Part shown: one piece after another, positions 1-7,009 of the stretch
How positions within the stretch are numbered: the stretch's first letter is position 1
How the letters are laid out: each line of letters opens with the position of its first letter
NCBI GenBank assembly: GCA_900767375.1
Contig: CAAFYX010000047.1
Location: 1-10,631, forward strand
DNA length: 10,631 bases
Origin: Rikenellaceae bacterium
Lineage (GTDB): Bacteria > Bacteroidota > Bacteroidia > Bacteroidales > UBA932
Reading direction: 5' to 3'
The notes under the pieces: model-generated
What the model saw: only the letters and a program-made list of their open reading frames with translations
Database searches by the model: none
Told to the model about the DNA's origin: nothing
Position numbers and translations under genes: made by a program

Positions 1-24
1 AGCCGACGCTCGGAGGCAGAATAA
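1..24 (+). CDS. possible 3' end of an upstream gene (partial)
   Basis: Reading frame 1 runs from the first base through seven sense codons (Ser-Arg-Arg-Ser-Glu-Ala-Glu) to a TAA at 22-24. The stop lies immediately before the terminator hairpin at 26-80, where the end of a plus-strand gene would be expected. Seven codons are too few to identify a family. The other plus frames also stop within the next 25 bases, so the assignment rests only on position. The upstream sequence is needed to decide. Confidence 0.25.
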   Translation, partial: SRRSEAE

Positions 25-25
25 C

Positions 26-80
26 AAAAAAAGAGAGTGACCTCTAAGTCCTATTGGACTTTTTAGTCACCCTCTTTTTC
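26..80. terminator. bidirectional intrinsic terminator downstream of ychF
   Basis: An A-run (26-32) leads into a stem in which AAAGAG (30-35) pairs with CTCTTT (72-77). After one A/C mismatch, GTGAC (37-41) pairs with GTCAC (66-70). Nested inside, AGTCC (47-51) pairs with GGACT (56-60) around a TATT loop. The T-run at 75-79 provides the U-tract for plus-strand transcripts, and the complement of the A-run provides it for minus-strand transcripts. It can therefore end ychF (arriving from the right) and a gene arriving from the left. Seen directly; function inferred from the classic hairpin-plus-U-tract form. Confidence 0.85.
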
Positions 81-94
81 TCTTTTCCTTATCG

Positions 95-1198
95 CTATAC
101 GTTGAAAAGGAAGTGCATTATGTCTCCGTCCTGGACGACATAGTCCTTTCCTTCCACTCCCATCTTTCCTGCGGCCCTGACCGCTGCTTCTGTCTTATAG
201 TTCATGAAGTCGTCATATTTGATGACTTCCGCGCGGATGAAGCCCCTTTCGAAATCGGTGTGGATGACACCGGCGGCGCGAGGTGCCTTGTCGCCTTTCC
301 TGATGGTCCATGCGCGGCATTCGTCCGCGCCGGCGGTAAAGAACGTCTGCAGGCCCAGAAGCCTGTATGCGCCCTGTATGAGACGTGCTACGCCTGACTC
401 TTCGAGGCCCATTTCCTCGAGGAACATCTGGCGGTCGTCATAGTCTTCTATCTCTGCGATTTCCGACTCTGTCTTCGCTGCTATCACGATGATCTCCGCG
501 TTTTCGTCCTTGACCGCTTCGCGGACGGCGTCCACGTAGGCGTTGCCGGTGGACGCTGAACCTTCGTCGACGTTGCAGACGTACATTACCGGTTTATTGG
601 TGAGCAGGTAGAGGTCCTTTGCCATCTGCTCCTCCTCTTCGTTTGCAGGTACTACTGTGCGGCAGCATTTGCCTTCGAGGAGAGCGGCCTTGTACCTTTC
701 AAGGAGGTCTACTAGTTTTTTGGCTTCCTTGTCCGCTCCGATCTTGGCCTGCTTCGAGACCTTTGCAAGGCGGTTCTCCACCGTCTCCAGATCCTTTATC
801 TGGAGCTCTGCGTCCACCACTTCCTTGTCGCGGACAGGGTCCACGCTTCCGTCGACGTGCACGATATTGCCGTCATCGAAGCATCTGAGGACGTGGAGGA
901 TGGCATCGGTCTCGCGGATATTGGCGAGGAACTGGTTTCCGAGCCCTTCACCCTTGCTTGCGCCCTTTACGAGTCCTGCGATGTCCACGATGTCCACTGT
1001 GGCAGGGATGGTTCTCTTCGGCTGGCAGAGCTCAGAAAGAGCCTCCAGACGCTTGTCCGGGACGTTGGTGGAGCCGAGGTTCGGCTCTATGGTGCAGAAT
1101 GGGAAATTGGCGCTCTGGGCCTTGCCTGAGCTGATACAGTTGAAGAGTGTCGATTTTCCGACGTTCGGAAGTCCGACTATACCGCATTTGAGAGACAT
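95..1198 (-). CDS. ychF: redox-/ribosome-associated ATPase YchF (OLA1 family)
   Basis: The 367-residue product has the usual length and domain order of YchF, the universally conserved Obg-like P-loop NTPase. The family prefers ATP over GTP and associates with ribosomes. An N-terminal TRAFAC G domain carries the Walker A loop GLPNVGKST (9-17) and the DIAG motif (72-75) followed by LVKGAS. NVDE (209-212) takes the place of the GTPase NKxD motif, which is the family hallmark for relaxed or ATP specificity. A coiled-coil-like helical insert, rich in Lys and Glu, spans about 125-195. The C-terminal TGS domain covers about 282-365 and ends in GDIMHFLFNV, typical of the family. The ATG at 1198 gives the expected MSLKCGIVGLPNVGKS start and lies about 20 nt downstream of a good -7 element. 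It is cytosolic, apparently monocistronic, and ends into the terminator at 26-80. Confidence 0.97.
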   Translation of the reverse strand: MSLKCGIVGLPNVGKSTLFNCISSGKAQSANFPFCTIEPNLGSTNVPDKRLEALSELCQPKRTIPATVDIVDIAGLVKGASKGEGLGNQFLANIRETDAILHVLRCFDDGNIVHVDGSVDPVRDKEVVDAELQIKDLETVENRLAKVSKQAKIGADKEAKKLVDLLERYKAALLEGKCCRTVVPANEEEEQMAKDLYLLTNKPVMYVCNVDEGSASTGNAYVDAVREAVKDENAEIIVIAAKTESEIAEIEDYDDRQMFLEEMGLEESGVARLIQGAYRLLGLQTFFTAGADECRAWTIRKGDKAPRAAGVIHTDFERGFIRAEVIKYDDFMNYKTEAAVRAAGKMGVEGKDYVVQDGDIMHFLFNV

Positions 1199-1219
1199 AT
1201 CAATTCATTTAAAATCAAA

Positions 1220-1251
1220 CAAATTTACGAATTAATATGTTTTTTACGAAA
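1220..1251 (-). promoter_or_regulatory. Bacteroidota-type promoter of ychF
   Basis: Read on the minus strand, TAAATTTG (1227-1220) matches the -7 consensus TAnnTTTG perfectly. A TTTC (1251-1248), one base off the -33 TTTG, lies 20 nt upstream, which is the canonical spacing. Initiation would fall near 1213, leaving a short leader before the ATG at 1198. The motif match is seen in the sequence; activity is inferred. Confidence 0.6.
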
Positions 1252-1270
1252 CCTTGTGCTAAAATTGGGC

Positions 1271-2176
1271 ATGAAAGGAATCGTTGTTTTTTTGCTGACG
1301 GGCGTCATGTTCTGGAATATGGAGAATTTCTTCGACTTCCTCGACGGCGGGGCGGGGGAGTCGGACACTGAGTTCTCGTCCCGGGGGGACAGGCATTGGA
1401 CCAGGAAGCGGTTCGATGCGAAGTGCAATGCCGTGGCCAAGACCATTCTCTGGCTTGGCGAAGCCGAAGGGACGCTGCCTGATGTGATAGGGGTGGCGGA
1501 GGTTGAGAACCGCTTTGTAGTGCGGCAGGTGCTGGAGAGGACGGCGCTGAGGAAGCTGGACTATGGGATTGTCCATTTCGATTCCCCTGATCCGAGGGGG
1601 ATAGACTGCGCTCTTCTGTACCGCAGCTCGCGGCTGAGGCTGGTGGAGTCGAAGCCGTGCAGGGTGAGCGCGGAGGGGCTATTGACAAGGGATATTCTGC
1701 TGGCACAGTTCGTTGAGGCCGGGACGGGGGACAGCCTGGTGGTGCTGGTCAACCATTTTCCATCGAAATATGGTGGCGGGCAGACCGACTGGAGGCGCGG
1801 TGTGGCCGTGCGGCGGCTCAAGGAGGTCTGCGACTCTCTGAGGGCGGAAGGATGGATCCGGCAGGTGGCGGTGGGGGACTTCAACGACAGCCCGGCCAAT
1901 CCTCTGTTCGCGACGCTGGAGCCGTCGCTGTCGCTCTGCCGGAAGACCGGCCGCGAACAGGGGAGCATCAGATTCAACGGGCAGTGGGAGCTGATTGACC
2001 TGTGCTTCGTCTCGCCGGAGCTTCGGGACAGGACGGGGTTCAGGGTGGTGGAAGTGCCGTTCCTGACAGAGAGGGATGCCGCGCATTCGGGTGAGAAGCC
2101 GCTGAGAACATACTCGGGTCCGAGGTACCTGGGCGGGGTCAGTGACCACAGGCCCATCATTGTCAGGATAGAATGA
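1271..2176 (+). CDS. endonuclease/exonuclease/phosphatase (EEP) family hydrolase
   Basis: This is a divalent-metal phosphohydrolase of the DNase I-like EEP fold; the substrate cannot be read from the sequence. With the ATG at 1271 the protein has 301 residues. Family motifs appear in order: FWNMENFFD (about 14-22), with the metal-site Asn and Glu region; IGVAEVENR (73-81), with the metal-binding Glu; RGIDCALLYR (109-118); NHFPSKYGG (161-169), with the catalytic His; GDFND (202-206), with Asp and Asn; and the terminal SDHRPI (291-296), with the Asp-His pair. All catalytic positions are kept. Homologues in this phylum usually have a cleavable signal peptide before the first strand, but here the hydrophobic start KGIVVFLLTGVMFWN runs straight into that strand, so export is doubtful. 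A GTG at 1256 and an ATG at 1307 are in-frame alternatives. The gene is rich in GGG, CGG and GTG codons compared with its neighbours. It is divergent from ychF. Confidence 0.85.
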   Translation: MKGIVVFLLTGVMFWNMENFFDFLDGGAGESDTEFSSRGDRHWTRKRFDAKCNAVAKTILWLGEAEGTLPDVIGVAEVENRFVVRQVLERTALRKLDYGIVHFDSPDPRGIDCALLYRSSRLRLVESKPCRVSAEGLLTRDILLAQFVEAGTGDSLVVLVNHFPSKYGGGQTDWRRGVAVRRLKEVCDSLRAEGWIRQVAVGDFNDSPANPLFATLEPSLSLCRKTGREQGSIRFNGQWELIDLCFVSPELRDRTGFRVVEVPFLTERDAAHSGEKPLRTYSGPRYLGGVSDHRPIIVRIE

Positions 2177-2194
2177 TTTTGAGGGCGCGCACAG

Positions 2195-2227
2195 TTTGTT
2201 TTTACACAAAGAATGACGATATTGTCG
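2195..2227 (+). promoter_or_regulatory. possible promoter of the aldo/keto reductase-GH31-galK unit
   Basis: TTTG (2195-2198) is followed after 21 nt by TATTGTCG (2220-2227), which matches TAnnTTTG at four of its six fixed positions. The spacing is right but the -7 element is degenerate. If it is used, transcription starts around 2233, downstream of the ATG at 2213, which supports the ATG at 2246 as the real start. Confidence 0.35.
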
Positions 2228-2239
2228 TATTATTACGAC
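2224..2239. promoter_or_regulatory. 16-bp inverted repeat over the presumed transcription start
   Basis: GTCGTA (2224-2229) and TACGAC (2234-2239) form a perfect 6-bp inverted repeat around TTAT. It overlaps the end of the candidate -7 element and lies just before the ATG at 2246. It could be a small operator or a leader hairpin for the sugar-salvage operon. The symmetry is visible; a regulatory role is only a guess. Confidence 0.3.
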
Positions 2240-2245
2240 CACATC

Positions 2246-3193
2246 ATGAAATACAACGAAATCGGTAAGACCGGAATGAAGGTTTCAGAGCTTTCTTTCG
2301 GCGCCTCGTCCCTGGGAGGAGTTTTCAGAAGCATCAGGGAAACGGAAGCCATAGAATCTGTTTTCACCGCCATCGACTGCGGAATCAACTTCATAGACGT
2401 TTCCCCATATTACGGCCACTATAAGGCTGAAACCGTCCTGGGCAAGGCCCTGAAGGACATTCCTCGCGACAAATACTTCCTTTCCACCAAGGTCGGCCGT
2501 TACGGAAAGGACGGTGTGAACACCTGGGATTATTCGGCGAAGCGCGCCACCGAGAGCGTATATGAAAGCATGGAGCGGCTCAACGTCGACCATATCGACC
2601 TGATCAATGTCCATGATATCGAATTCCAGGCAGCCCTCCCCGGTGGGCTCAAGAAAGTCGCAGAGGAGACTCTCCCGGCCCTGGTCGAGCTCCGTGACAA
2701 GGGTGTTGTCTCGCATGTCGGCATCACCGACCTGCAGCCGGAGAACCTCAAGTGGGTCATCGAGAACGTCCCGGAGCACACTGTCGAGTCCGTTCTCTGC
2801 TTCTGCCATTACAGCCTCAACGACACTCTCCTGAACGACTATTTCGACTTCTTCGAGAAGCACAATATAGGCATAATCAACGCATCCCCATTGTCAATGG
2901 GCCTGCTCTCCACCCGCGGCGTGCCGGACTGGCACCCGGCTGCAAAAAGCCTCGTTGAGGCTTGCGCAAAGGCGGCCCAGCACTGCGCGGCCAAGGACTA
3001 CCCGATCGAAAAGCTCGCCGTCCAGTTCGCTGTCAGCAGCCCGCGCATAGCGACCACCCTCTTCAGCTCCGCCAATCCTGACAATGTCCGCCGGAACGTC
3101 GCCAACGTCGAGGCTTCGATGGATCAGGAACTTTTGCGTGAGGTGCAGGCCATCATCGGTGACCAGATGGGAGTAAGATGGAATAATTCATAA
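2246..3193 (+). CDS. aldo/keto reductase, L-galactose dehydrogenase-like
   Basis: This is a cytosolic NAD(P)-dependent oxidoreductase with the aldo/keto reductase TIM barrel; 315 residues is the normal family length. The catalytic tetrad is visible as Asp51 and Tyr56 in DVSPYYGHY, Lys82 in FLSTKVGRYG and His123 in DLINVHDIEF. The beginning, GKTGMKVSELSFGASSLGGVF, resembles the branch containing plant L-galactose dehydrogenase and bacterial D-threo-aldose (L-fucose) 1-dehydrogenase, so oxidation of a free aldose to its lactone is the best guess. The C-terminal half carries the cofactor-binding region (about 205-285, including NASPLSMGLL and SSANPDNVRRNV). An in-frame ATG at 2213 would add 11 unlikely residues (ILSYYYDH...) and lies in the promoter region, so 2246 is preferred. 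It is the first gene of a three-gene unit, with GH31 starting 12 nt downstream. Substrate unproven. Confidence 0.88.
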   Translation: MKYNEIGKTGMKVSELSFGASSLGGVFRSIRETEAIESVFTAIDCGINFIDVSPYYGHYKAETVLGKALKDIPRDKYFLSTKVGRYGKDGVNTWDYSAKRATESVYESMERLNVDHIDLINVHDIEFQAALPGGLKKVAEETLPALVELRDKGVVSHVGITDLQPENLKWVIENVPEHTVESVLCFCHYSLNDTLLNDYFDFFEKHNIGIINASPLSMGLLSTRGVPDWHPAAKSLVEACAKAAQHCAAKDYPIEKLAVQFAVSSPRIATTLFSSANPDNVRRNVANVEASMDQELLREVQAIIGDQMGVRWNNS

Positions 3194-3205
3194 AACAAAG
3201 AACAT

Positions 3206-5497
3206 ATGATCAGACACTTTTTCTACCGATTGGGTGTGGTGATGGCCGCCCTGGCCCTCGCCTCCTGTTCCGGCGACCTCGTCCTTGAGAGCTCGCAGGG
3301 TGACATCGTCATCCGTCCATTGACCGACAATTCCGTCCGCGTGATGCTCTATCCCGACAGTTCGGTGGAGCTGGACGAGCTTCTTTATGTGAACGAATGC
3401 AAATCCCCTTCCCGCAAGGTCGAGAAGGACGAAAACGGAGTGCGCCTTGTACTCGCCGGAATGAGCGTTTACTATGACAAGGCCACCGAGACCCTGTCAT
3501 ACTACGATGCAGACGGCGCCCTCCTCCTGGAGGAGAAGGCCGGCAGCAGAAGCGTTTCAGCCACGACAGTCCAGGGAGAAGCCGCATTCGCAGCGAGCCA
3601 GTCCTTCGTATCTCCTGACGATGAGATGCTGTTCGGAGGCGGACAGTTCCAGGACGGCTACCTGAACATAAAGGGCCTTACCCGCAGGCTCACCCAGGTC
3701 AATACTCAGATCTCCATCCCGTTCATCCTTTCAAACAAGGGCTATGGTCTTCTCTGGAACAATTACGGTCTGACGGACTTCAACCCGTCCGAGAACAGCG
3801 TGAAGCTTGTGGAGGAGAGCGAGCTCGGGCCGGGAGAGTTCTTCAACGCGACCGGAGGATCCGGAAACCAGCGTGAATTCAGGATGTACAGGACCTATGC
3901 CGCTTATTTCGACATTGAAGAGGAAGGAGACTACTCCCTTATGTCCGACATAGGGCAGAAGCAGTCCCGCAGGCAGTATCTGGCGGTCGATGACAATGTC
4001 ATCTGCGACATGACAGACGCCTGGTTCCCTCCGCGCACTTCCGCCATTCTTCATCTTGAGGCCGGCAAGCACATTGTCCGCATACTCGGTGTGAAGGATG
4101 ACAAGCCTTCGCTGAGCTGGAAGAAGGTCGACTCGAACACCACCTTCAGCTCGCCTGTAGCCAAGGGACTTGATTATACCGTCTTTGCCGGAACGGCTGA
4201 TGAAATCATGCACGACTACCGCAGCCTGACCGGACACGTCCCTCCGATGGAGGACTGGATGTTCGGATACATACATTGCCGCGAGCGCTACGATACCCAG
4301 AGCTCGCTTCTGGAGAACGCAAGGATGTTCCACGAAAAGGGCATTCCTGTGGATGTGATCGTCCAGGACTGGCAGTGGTGGGGCAAATACGGCTGGAACG
4401 CCATGGTGTTCGATGAGGAGAAATATCCTGATCCTGCAGCGATGGTCGACGAGCTCCACTCGCTCGATATGAAGCTCATGCTTTCAGTCTGGTCGAAGAT
4501 TGACCACAACAGCGAAGTCGGAAAGCAGATGGATGAAAACGGCTACTATATTCCTGACACGGACTGGATAGATTTCTTCAATCCTGATGCCGCTGCATTC
4601 TACTGGAAGAATTCCAGCGAAAGGCTTCTGGCCCCTTATGGCATCGACGCCTGGTGGCAGGACGCCACTGAGCCGGAGAACGATGACCTGGAAGGCCGCC
4701 GCATAAATAACGGCACTATGGCAGGAGAGTTCTACCGCAACGTTTATCCTCTTCTCGTGACAAGGACAGTCTATGAGGGCCTCAAGCGCGATGATGCACG
4801 CCACAATCCTGTGATCCTTACCAGAAGCGGATTCGCCGGAATGCAGAGATACGGAGCCGTGACCTGGTCCGGCGATATCGGCTACAGCCTTGAATCCATG
4901 AGAAGGCAGATCATCGGCGGCCTGGGACAGATGGCTGCAGGTCTTCCTTGGTGGACATACGACGCAGGCGGATTCTTCCGCCCTTGGGGACAGTATGACA
5001 ACCCTGAGTATCAGGAGATCATGCTCCGCTGGATCGAGGCTTCCGTCTTCCTGCCGTTCATGCGTGTACACGGCTATATGAGCGAAACGGAGCCTTGGCA
5101 CTACAGCCCTGATACCGAAAGGATATTCGTTGACAACATCAACCTCAGGCACAAGCTTCTGCCTTATATCACCAAATACGGGAAGGCCGTATCAGATGAG
5201 GACTACACCCTGATGAGACCTCTTCTGTTCGACTTCCCTGAGGATACCGAGGCCCTGAAGCAGGATACCGAGTTCATGTTCGGTCCGGCCATCCTTGTGA
5301 ACCCGGTTCTGGAAACCGGCGTCAGCACATACAGAAGCTATCTTCCTGCAAACGAAGCCGGCTGGGTGGATTTCCATACCGGCGAGCGTTACTCCGGCGG
5401 ATGCTATGTCGAAACAGAAGTCACTCTGGAAACCATTCCGGTCTTCGTCAAGGCCGAGATGTATGATGAGCTGATGGAATCTTGTAATTTGAAATAA
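3206..5497 (+). CDS. GH31 family alpha-glycosidase, lipoprotein with PA14 insert
   Basis: This 763-residue exported glycoside hydrolase probably releases a terminal alpha-linked sugar from oligosaccharides. MIRHFFYRLG plus a hydrophobic stretch ends in the lipobox LASC, predicting lipidation at Cys21 and anchoring in the envelope. The GH31 N-terminal beta-sandwich (about 28-210) is interrupted by a PA14-like domain (about 222-318: FRMYRTYAAYFDIEEEGDYS through AGKHIVRILG). The (beta/alpha)8 catalytic barrel follows (about 350-665), and C-terminal beta domains close the protein. The predicted nucleophile is Asp486 in WWQDATEP and the acid/base is Asp557 in WSGDIG. A PA14 insert at this place is known from the Bacteroides ovatus xyloglucan alpha-xylosidase, making alpha-xylosidase the leading candidate. 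The galactokinase 11 nt downstream makes alpha-galactosidase activity, also known within GH31, an alternative. No SusC/SusD-like genes lie in the window. The start is preceded by A-rich sequence. Confidence 0.93.
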   Translation: MIRHFFYRLGVVMAALALASCSGDLVLESSQGDIVIRPLTDNSVRVMLYPDSSVELDELLYVNECKSPSRKVEKDENGVRLVLAGMSVYYDKATETLSYYDADGALLLEEKAGSRSVSATTVQGEAAFAASQSFVSPDDEMLFGGGQFQDGYLNIKGLTRRLTQVNTQISIPFILSNKGYGLLWNNYGLTDFNPSENSVKLVEESELGPGEFFNATGGSGNQREFRMYRTYAAYFDIEEEGDYSLMSDIGQKQSRRQYLAVDDNVICDMTDAWFPPRTSAILHLEAGKHIVRILGVKDDKPSLSWKKVDSNTTFSSPVAKGLDYTVFAGTADEIMHDYRSLTGHVPPMEDWMFGYIHCRERYDTQSSLLENARMFHEKGIPVDVIVQDWQWWGKYGWNAMVFDEEKYPDPAAMVDELHSLDMKLMLSVWSKIDHNSEVGKQMDENGYYIPDTDWIDFFNPDAAAFYWKNSSERLLAPYGIDAWWQDATEPENDDLEGRRINNGTMAGEFYRNVYPLLVTRTVYEGLKRDDARHNPVILTRSGFAGMQRYGAVTWSGDIGYSLESMRRQIIGGLGQMAAGLPWWTYDAGGFFRPWGQYDNPEYQEIMLRWIEASVFLPFMRVHGYMSETEPWHYSPDTERIFVDNINLRHKLLPYITKYGKAVSDEDYTLMRPLLFDFPEDTEALKQDTEFMFGPAILVNPVLETGVSTYRSYLPANEAGWVDFHTGERYSGGCYVETEVTLETIPVFVKAEMYDELMESCNLK

Positions 5498-5508
5498 TCA
5501 GGCAAACA

Positions 5509-6657
5509 GTGAAACAACGGATACAGGAAAAATTCCGCACCCTTTTCGGCACAGACGGTGATTTCTTCGCCTCTGCGGGCCGCATCAACCTTATCGGCGA
5601 GCATACCGACTATAATGGCGGGTATGTCTTCCCCGGAGCCATTGACAAGGGCATTATGGCGGAAGTCGCTCTCAACGGCACGACCCGGGTGAAGGCCTTC
5701 TCGCTCGACTATGATGAGTTTGTGGAGTTCGGTCTCAATGAGGAGGACAAGCCCGAGCAGTTGTGGGCGCGCTACATCTTCGGCGTGTGCCGCGAGACCA
5801 TAAAGCGCGGCGGCAAGGTCGCCGGCTTCAATACCGTATTTGCGGGTGATGTGCCTCTCGGCGCCGGACTATCTTCTTCGGCCGCCCTTGAAAGCACATT
5901 CGCCTATGCGGTCAATGAGCTCAATGCCAATGGCATCGACCGGTTCGAGCTTGCCCGCATCGGTCAGAGCACCGAGCATAATTACTGCGGTGTGAACTGC
6001 GGGATAATGGATCAGTTCGCGTCCTGCTTCGGCAGGGCCGGATGCCTTATCCGCCTTAACTGCAAGACTTTCGAGTACAAATATTTCCCGTTCGACCCTG
6101 AAGCCGCAGGCTACAGGCTTGTGCTTGTGGACTCTTGCGTGAAGCATGAGCTTGCATCATCTGCATACAACAAGCGGCGTGCGTCCTGCGAGAACGCCGC
6201 CGCGGCCATCCGCAGGAACCATCCTGACGTTGAGACGCTGAGCGATGCAAAGCGCGTATGGCTCGAAGAGGTCCGCACCGAGATTCCTGAGGAGGATTTC
6301 CTCCGTGCCGAGTATGTGATCGGAGAGGTCCAGAGAGTGCTGGACGTATGCGATGCCCTTGAGAGGGAGGACTACGAGACTGCGGGAGAAATGATGTATC
6401 AGACCCATTTCGGTATGAGCAAGCTCTACGAGGTCAGCTGTGAGGAGCTTGATTTCCTGAACAGGCTTGCCCGTAAGATGGATGTGACAGGATCCAGGGT
6501 TATGGGCGGCGGCTTCGGTGGCTGTACCATCAACCTTGTGAAGAAGGAGCTGTACCAGCCTTTCCTTGATGCTGTTATGGAGCAGTTTACCGCAAAGTTC
6601 GGTCATGCCCCTAAGATCTACCCCGTCGTCATTTCCGACGGCGCCAGAAAACTATAA
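5509..6657 (+). CDS. galK: galactokinase
   Basis: This cytosolic GHMP-family kinase phosphorylates alpha-D-galactose with ATP to galactose 1-phosphate, the first committed step of the Leloir pathway. At 382 residues it has normal length. The galactokinase signature GRINLIGEHTDYNGG (24-38) holds the sugar-binding Glu31, His32 and Asp34 and the catalytic Arg25. The ATP-binding GHMP motif PLGAGLSSSAALE is at 116-128. The catalytic base is Asp168 in NCGIMDQF. The C-terminal GHMP motif SRVMGGGFGGCTINLV is at 329-344. The start is a GTG at 5509; no ATG lies between it and the conserved signature, and the residues before the signature match the family's usual N-terminal length. It is the last gene of the operon, 11 nt after the GH31 stop. 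galT, galM and a galactose permease, common partners, are absent here. Its last 6 bp overlap the end of the convergent PqqD-like gene. Confidence 0.96.
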   Translation: MKQRIQEKFRTLFGTDGDFFASAGRINLIGEHTDYNGGYVFPGAIDKGIMAEVALNGTTRVKAFSLDYDEFVEFGLNEEDKPEQLWARYIFGVCRETIKRGGKVAGFNTVFAGDVPLGAGLSSSAALESTFAYAVNELNANGIDRFELARIGQSTEHNYCGVNCGIMDQFASCFGRAGCLIRLNCKTFEYKYFPFDPEAAGYRLVLVDSCVKHELASSAYNKRRASCENAAAAIRRNHPDVETLSDAKRVWLEEVRTEIPEEDFLRAEYVIGEVQRVLDVCDALEREDYETAGEMMYQTHFGMSKLYEVSCEELDFLNRLARKMDVTGSRVMGGGFGGCTINLVKKELYQPFLDAVMEQFTAKFGHAPKIYPVVISDGARKL

Positions 6658-6921
6658 TTCCAGGATACCCTGTTCGGAGAGGGTGGCAATGACTTTGCGG
6701 ACGCCCTCTTCGATGGGTCCGGATGTGTATTTCTCCTTGAGGCGTGCGACGGCCTCCTCTTCGGAAAGCCCGTCACGTAGCAGTGAGTAGACTTCGTATC
6801 CGGTAGTGTTAAGGCGTACCATACCTGAAAACGACTTGGCATCAGCCCCTGTCGCGGCTCCGACCCAGATGTCCCCGACCTTCTGGAAAGTAAGTCTGTA
6901 CTTGATCCTCATAGCATTCAT
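6652..6921 (-). CDS. PqqD-like small protein (RiPP recognition element fold), orphan
   Basis: The 89-residue cytosolic protein matches the PqqD family pattern: an N-terminal beta region (KYRLTFQKVGDIWVGAA, about 7-23), then MVRLNTTGYEVYSLLRDGLS (34-53), where the 'LNxTG..V..LL..G.S' core is diagnostic, then EEEAVARLKEKY (54-65) and a C-terminal helix ending EQGILEL. PqqD-fold domains bind leader peptides and deliver them to radical SAM or other maturases in RiPP biosynthesis. No precursor peptide, radical SAM enzyme or PQQ gene is present nearby, so this is an orphan. Solo PqqD-like proteins are frequent in Bacteroidota and their role is unknown. The first ATG (6921) is favoured by the promoter position; a second ATG at 6912 is possible. 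It overlaps galK tail-to-tail by 6 bp (stop TAG at 6654-6652), with no terminator between them. Confidence 0.82.
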   Translation of the reverse strand: MNAMRIKYRLTFQKVGDIWVGAATGADAKSFSGMVRLNTTGYEVYSLLRDGLSEEEAVARLKEKYTSGPIEEGVRKVIATLSEQGILEL

Positions 6922-6938
6922 TCATTAGAAACGCGATA

Positions 6939-6970
6939 TAAAGGTACTTGATTTAACATTGTTTTCCAAA
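6939..6970 (-). promoter_or_regulatory. Bacteroidota-type promoter of the PqqD-like gene
   Basis: On the minus strand, a perfect -33 TTTG (6970-6967) is followed after exactly 20 nt by TACCTTTA (6946-6939), which matches TAnnTTTG except for its last base. Initiation would fall near 6932, about 10 nt before the ATG at 6921. It overlaps the divergent promoter at 6952-6983. Confidence 0.6.
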
Positions 6971-6983
6971 AGTGCTAACTTTG
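6952..6983 (+). promoter_or_regulatory. Bacteroidota-type promoter of the FAD/Fe-S oxidoreductase
   Basis: TAACTTTG (6976-6983) is a perfect TAnnTTTG element. TTTA (6952-6955), one base off TTTG, sits 20 nt upstream. Predicted initiation near 6990 leaves a leader of about 20 nt before the ATG at 7010. It also rules out the upstream in-frame TTG at 6959, which lies inside the promoter. Confidence 0.65.
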
Positions 6984-7009
6984 CACAACCAACCAGCCTT
7001 CCTGTCAAT

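Noticed and set aside
113..1235. Several plus-strand open frames opposite ychF
   Set aside because: They are antisense shadows of a fully conserved gene with no recognisable product of their own. The same applies to the minus-strand frames inside the GH31, galK and oxidoreductase genes.
2213..2245. Upstream ATG for the aldo/keto reductase
   Set aside because: The 11 added residues are unlike the family start, whereas MKYNEIGKTGMKVSELSFG at 2246 is the standard beginning; the upstream codon also lies within the probable promoter.
6959..7009. Upstream TTG start for the oxidoreductase, adding 17 residues
   Set aside because: The segment contains the -7 promoter element TAACTTTG at 6976-6983, so it is probably untranscribed, and the added residues (MFSKSANFAQ...) do not look like a family N-terminus.
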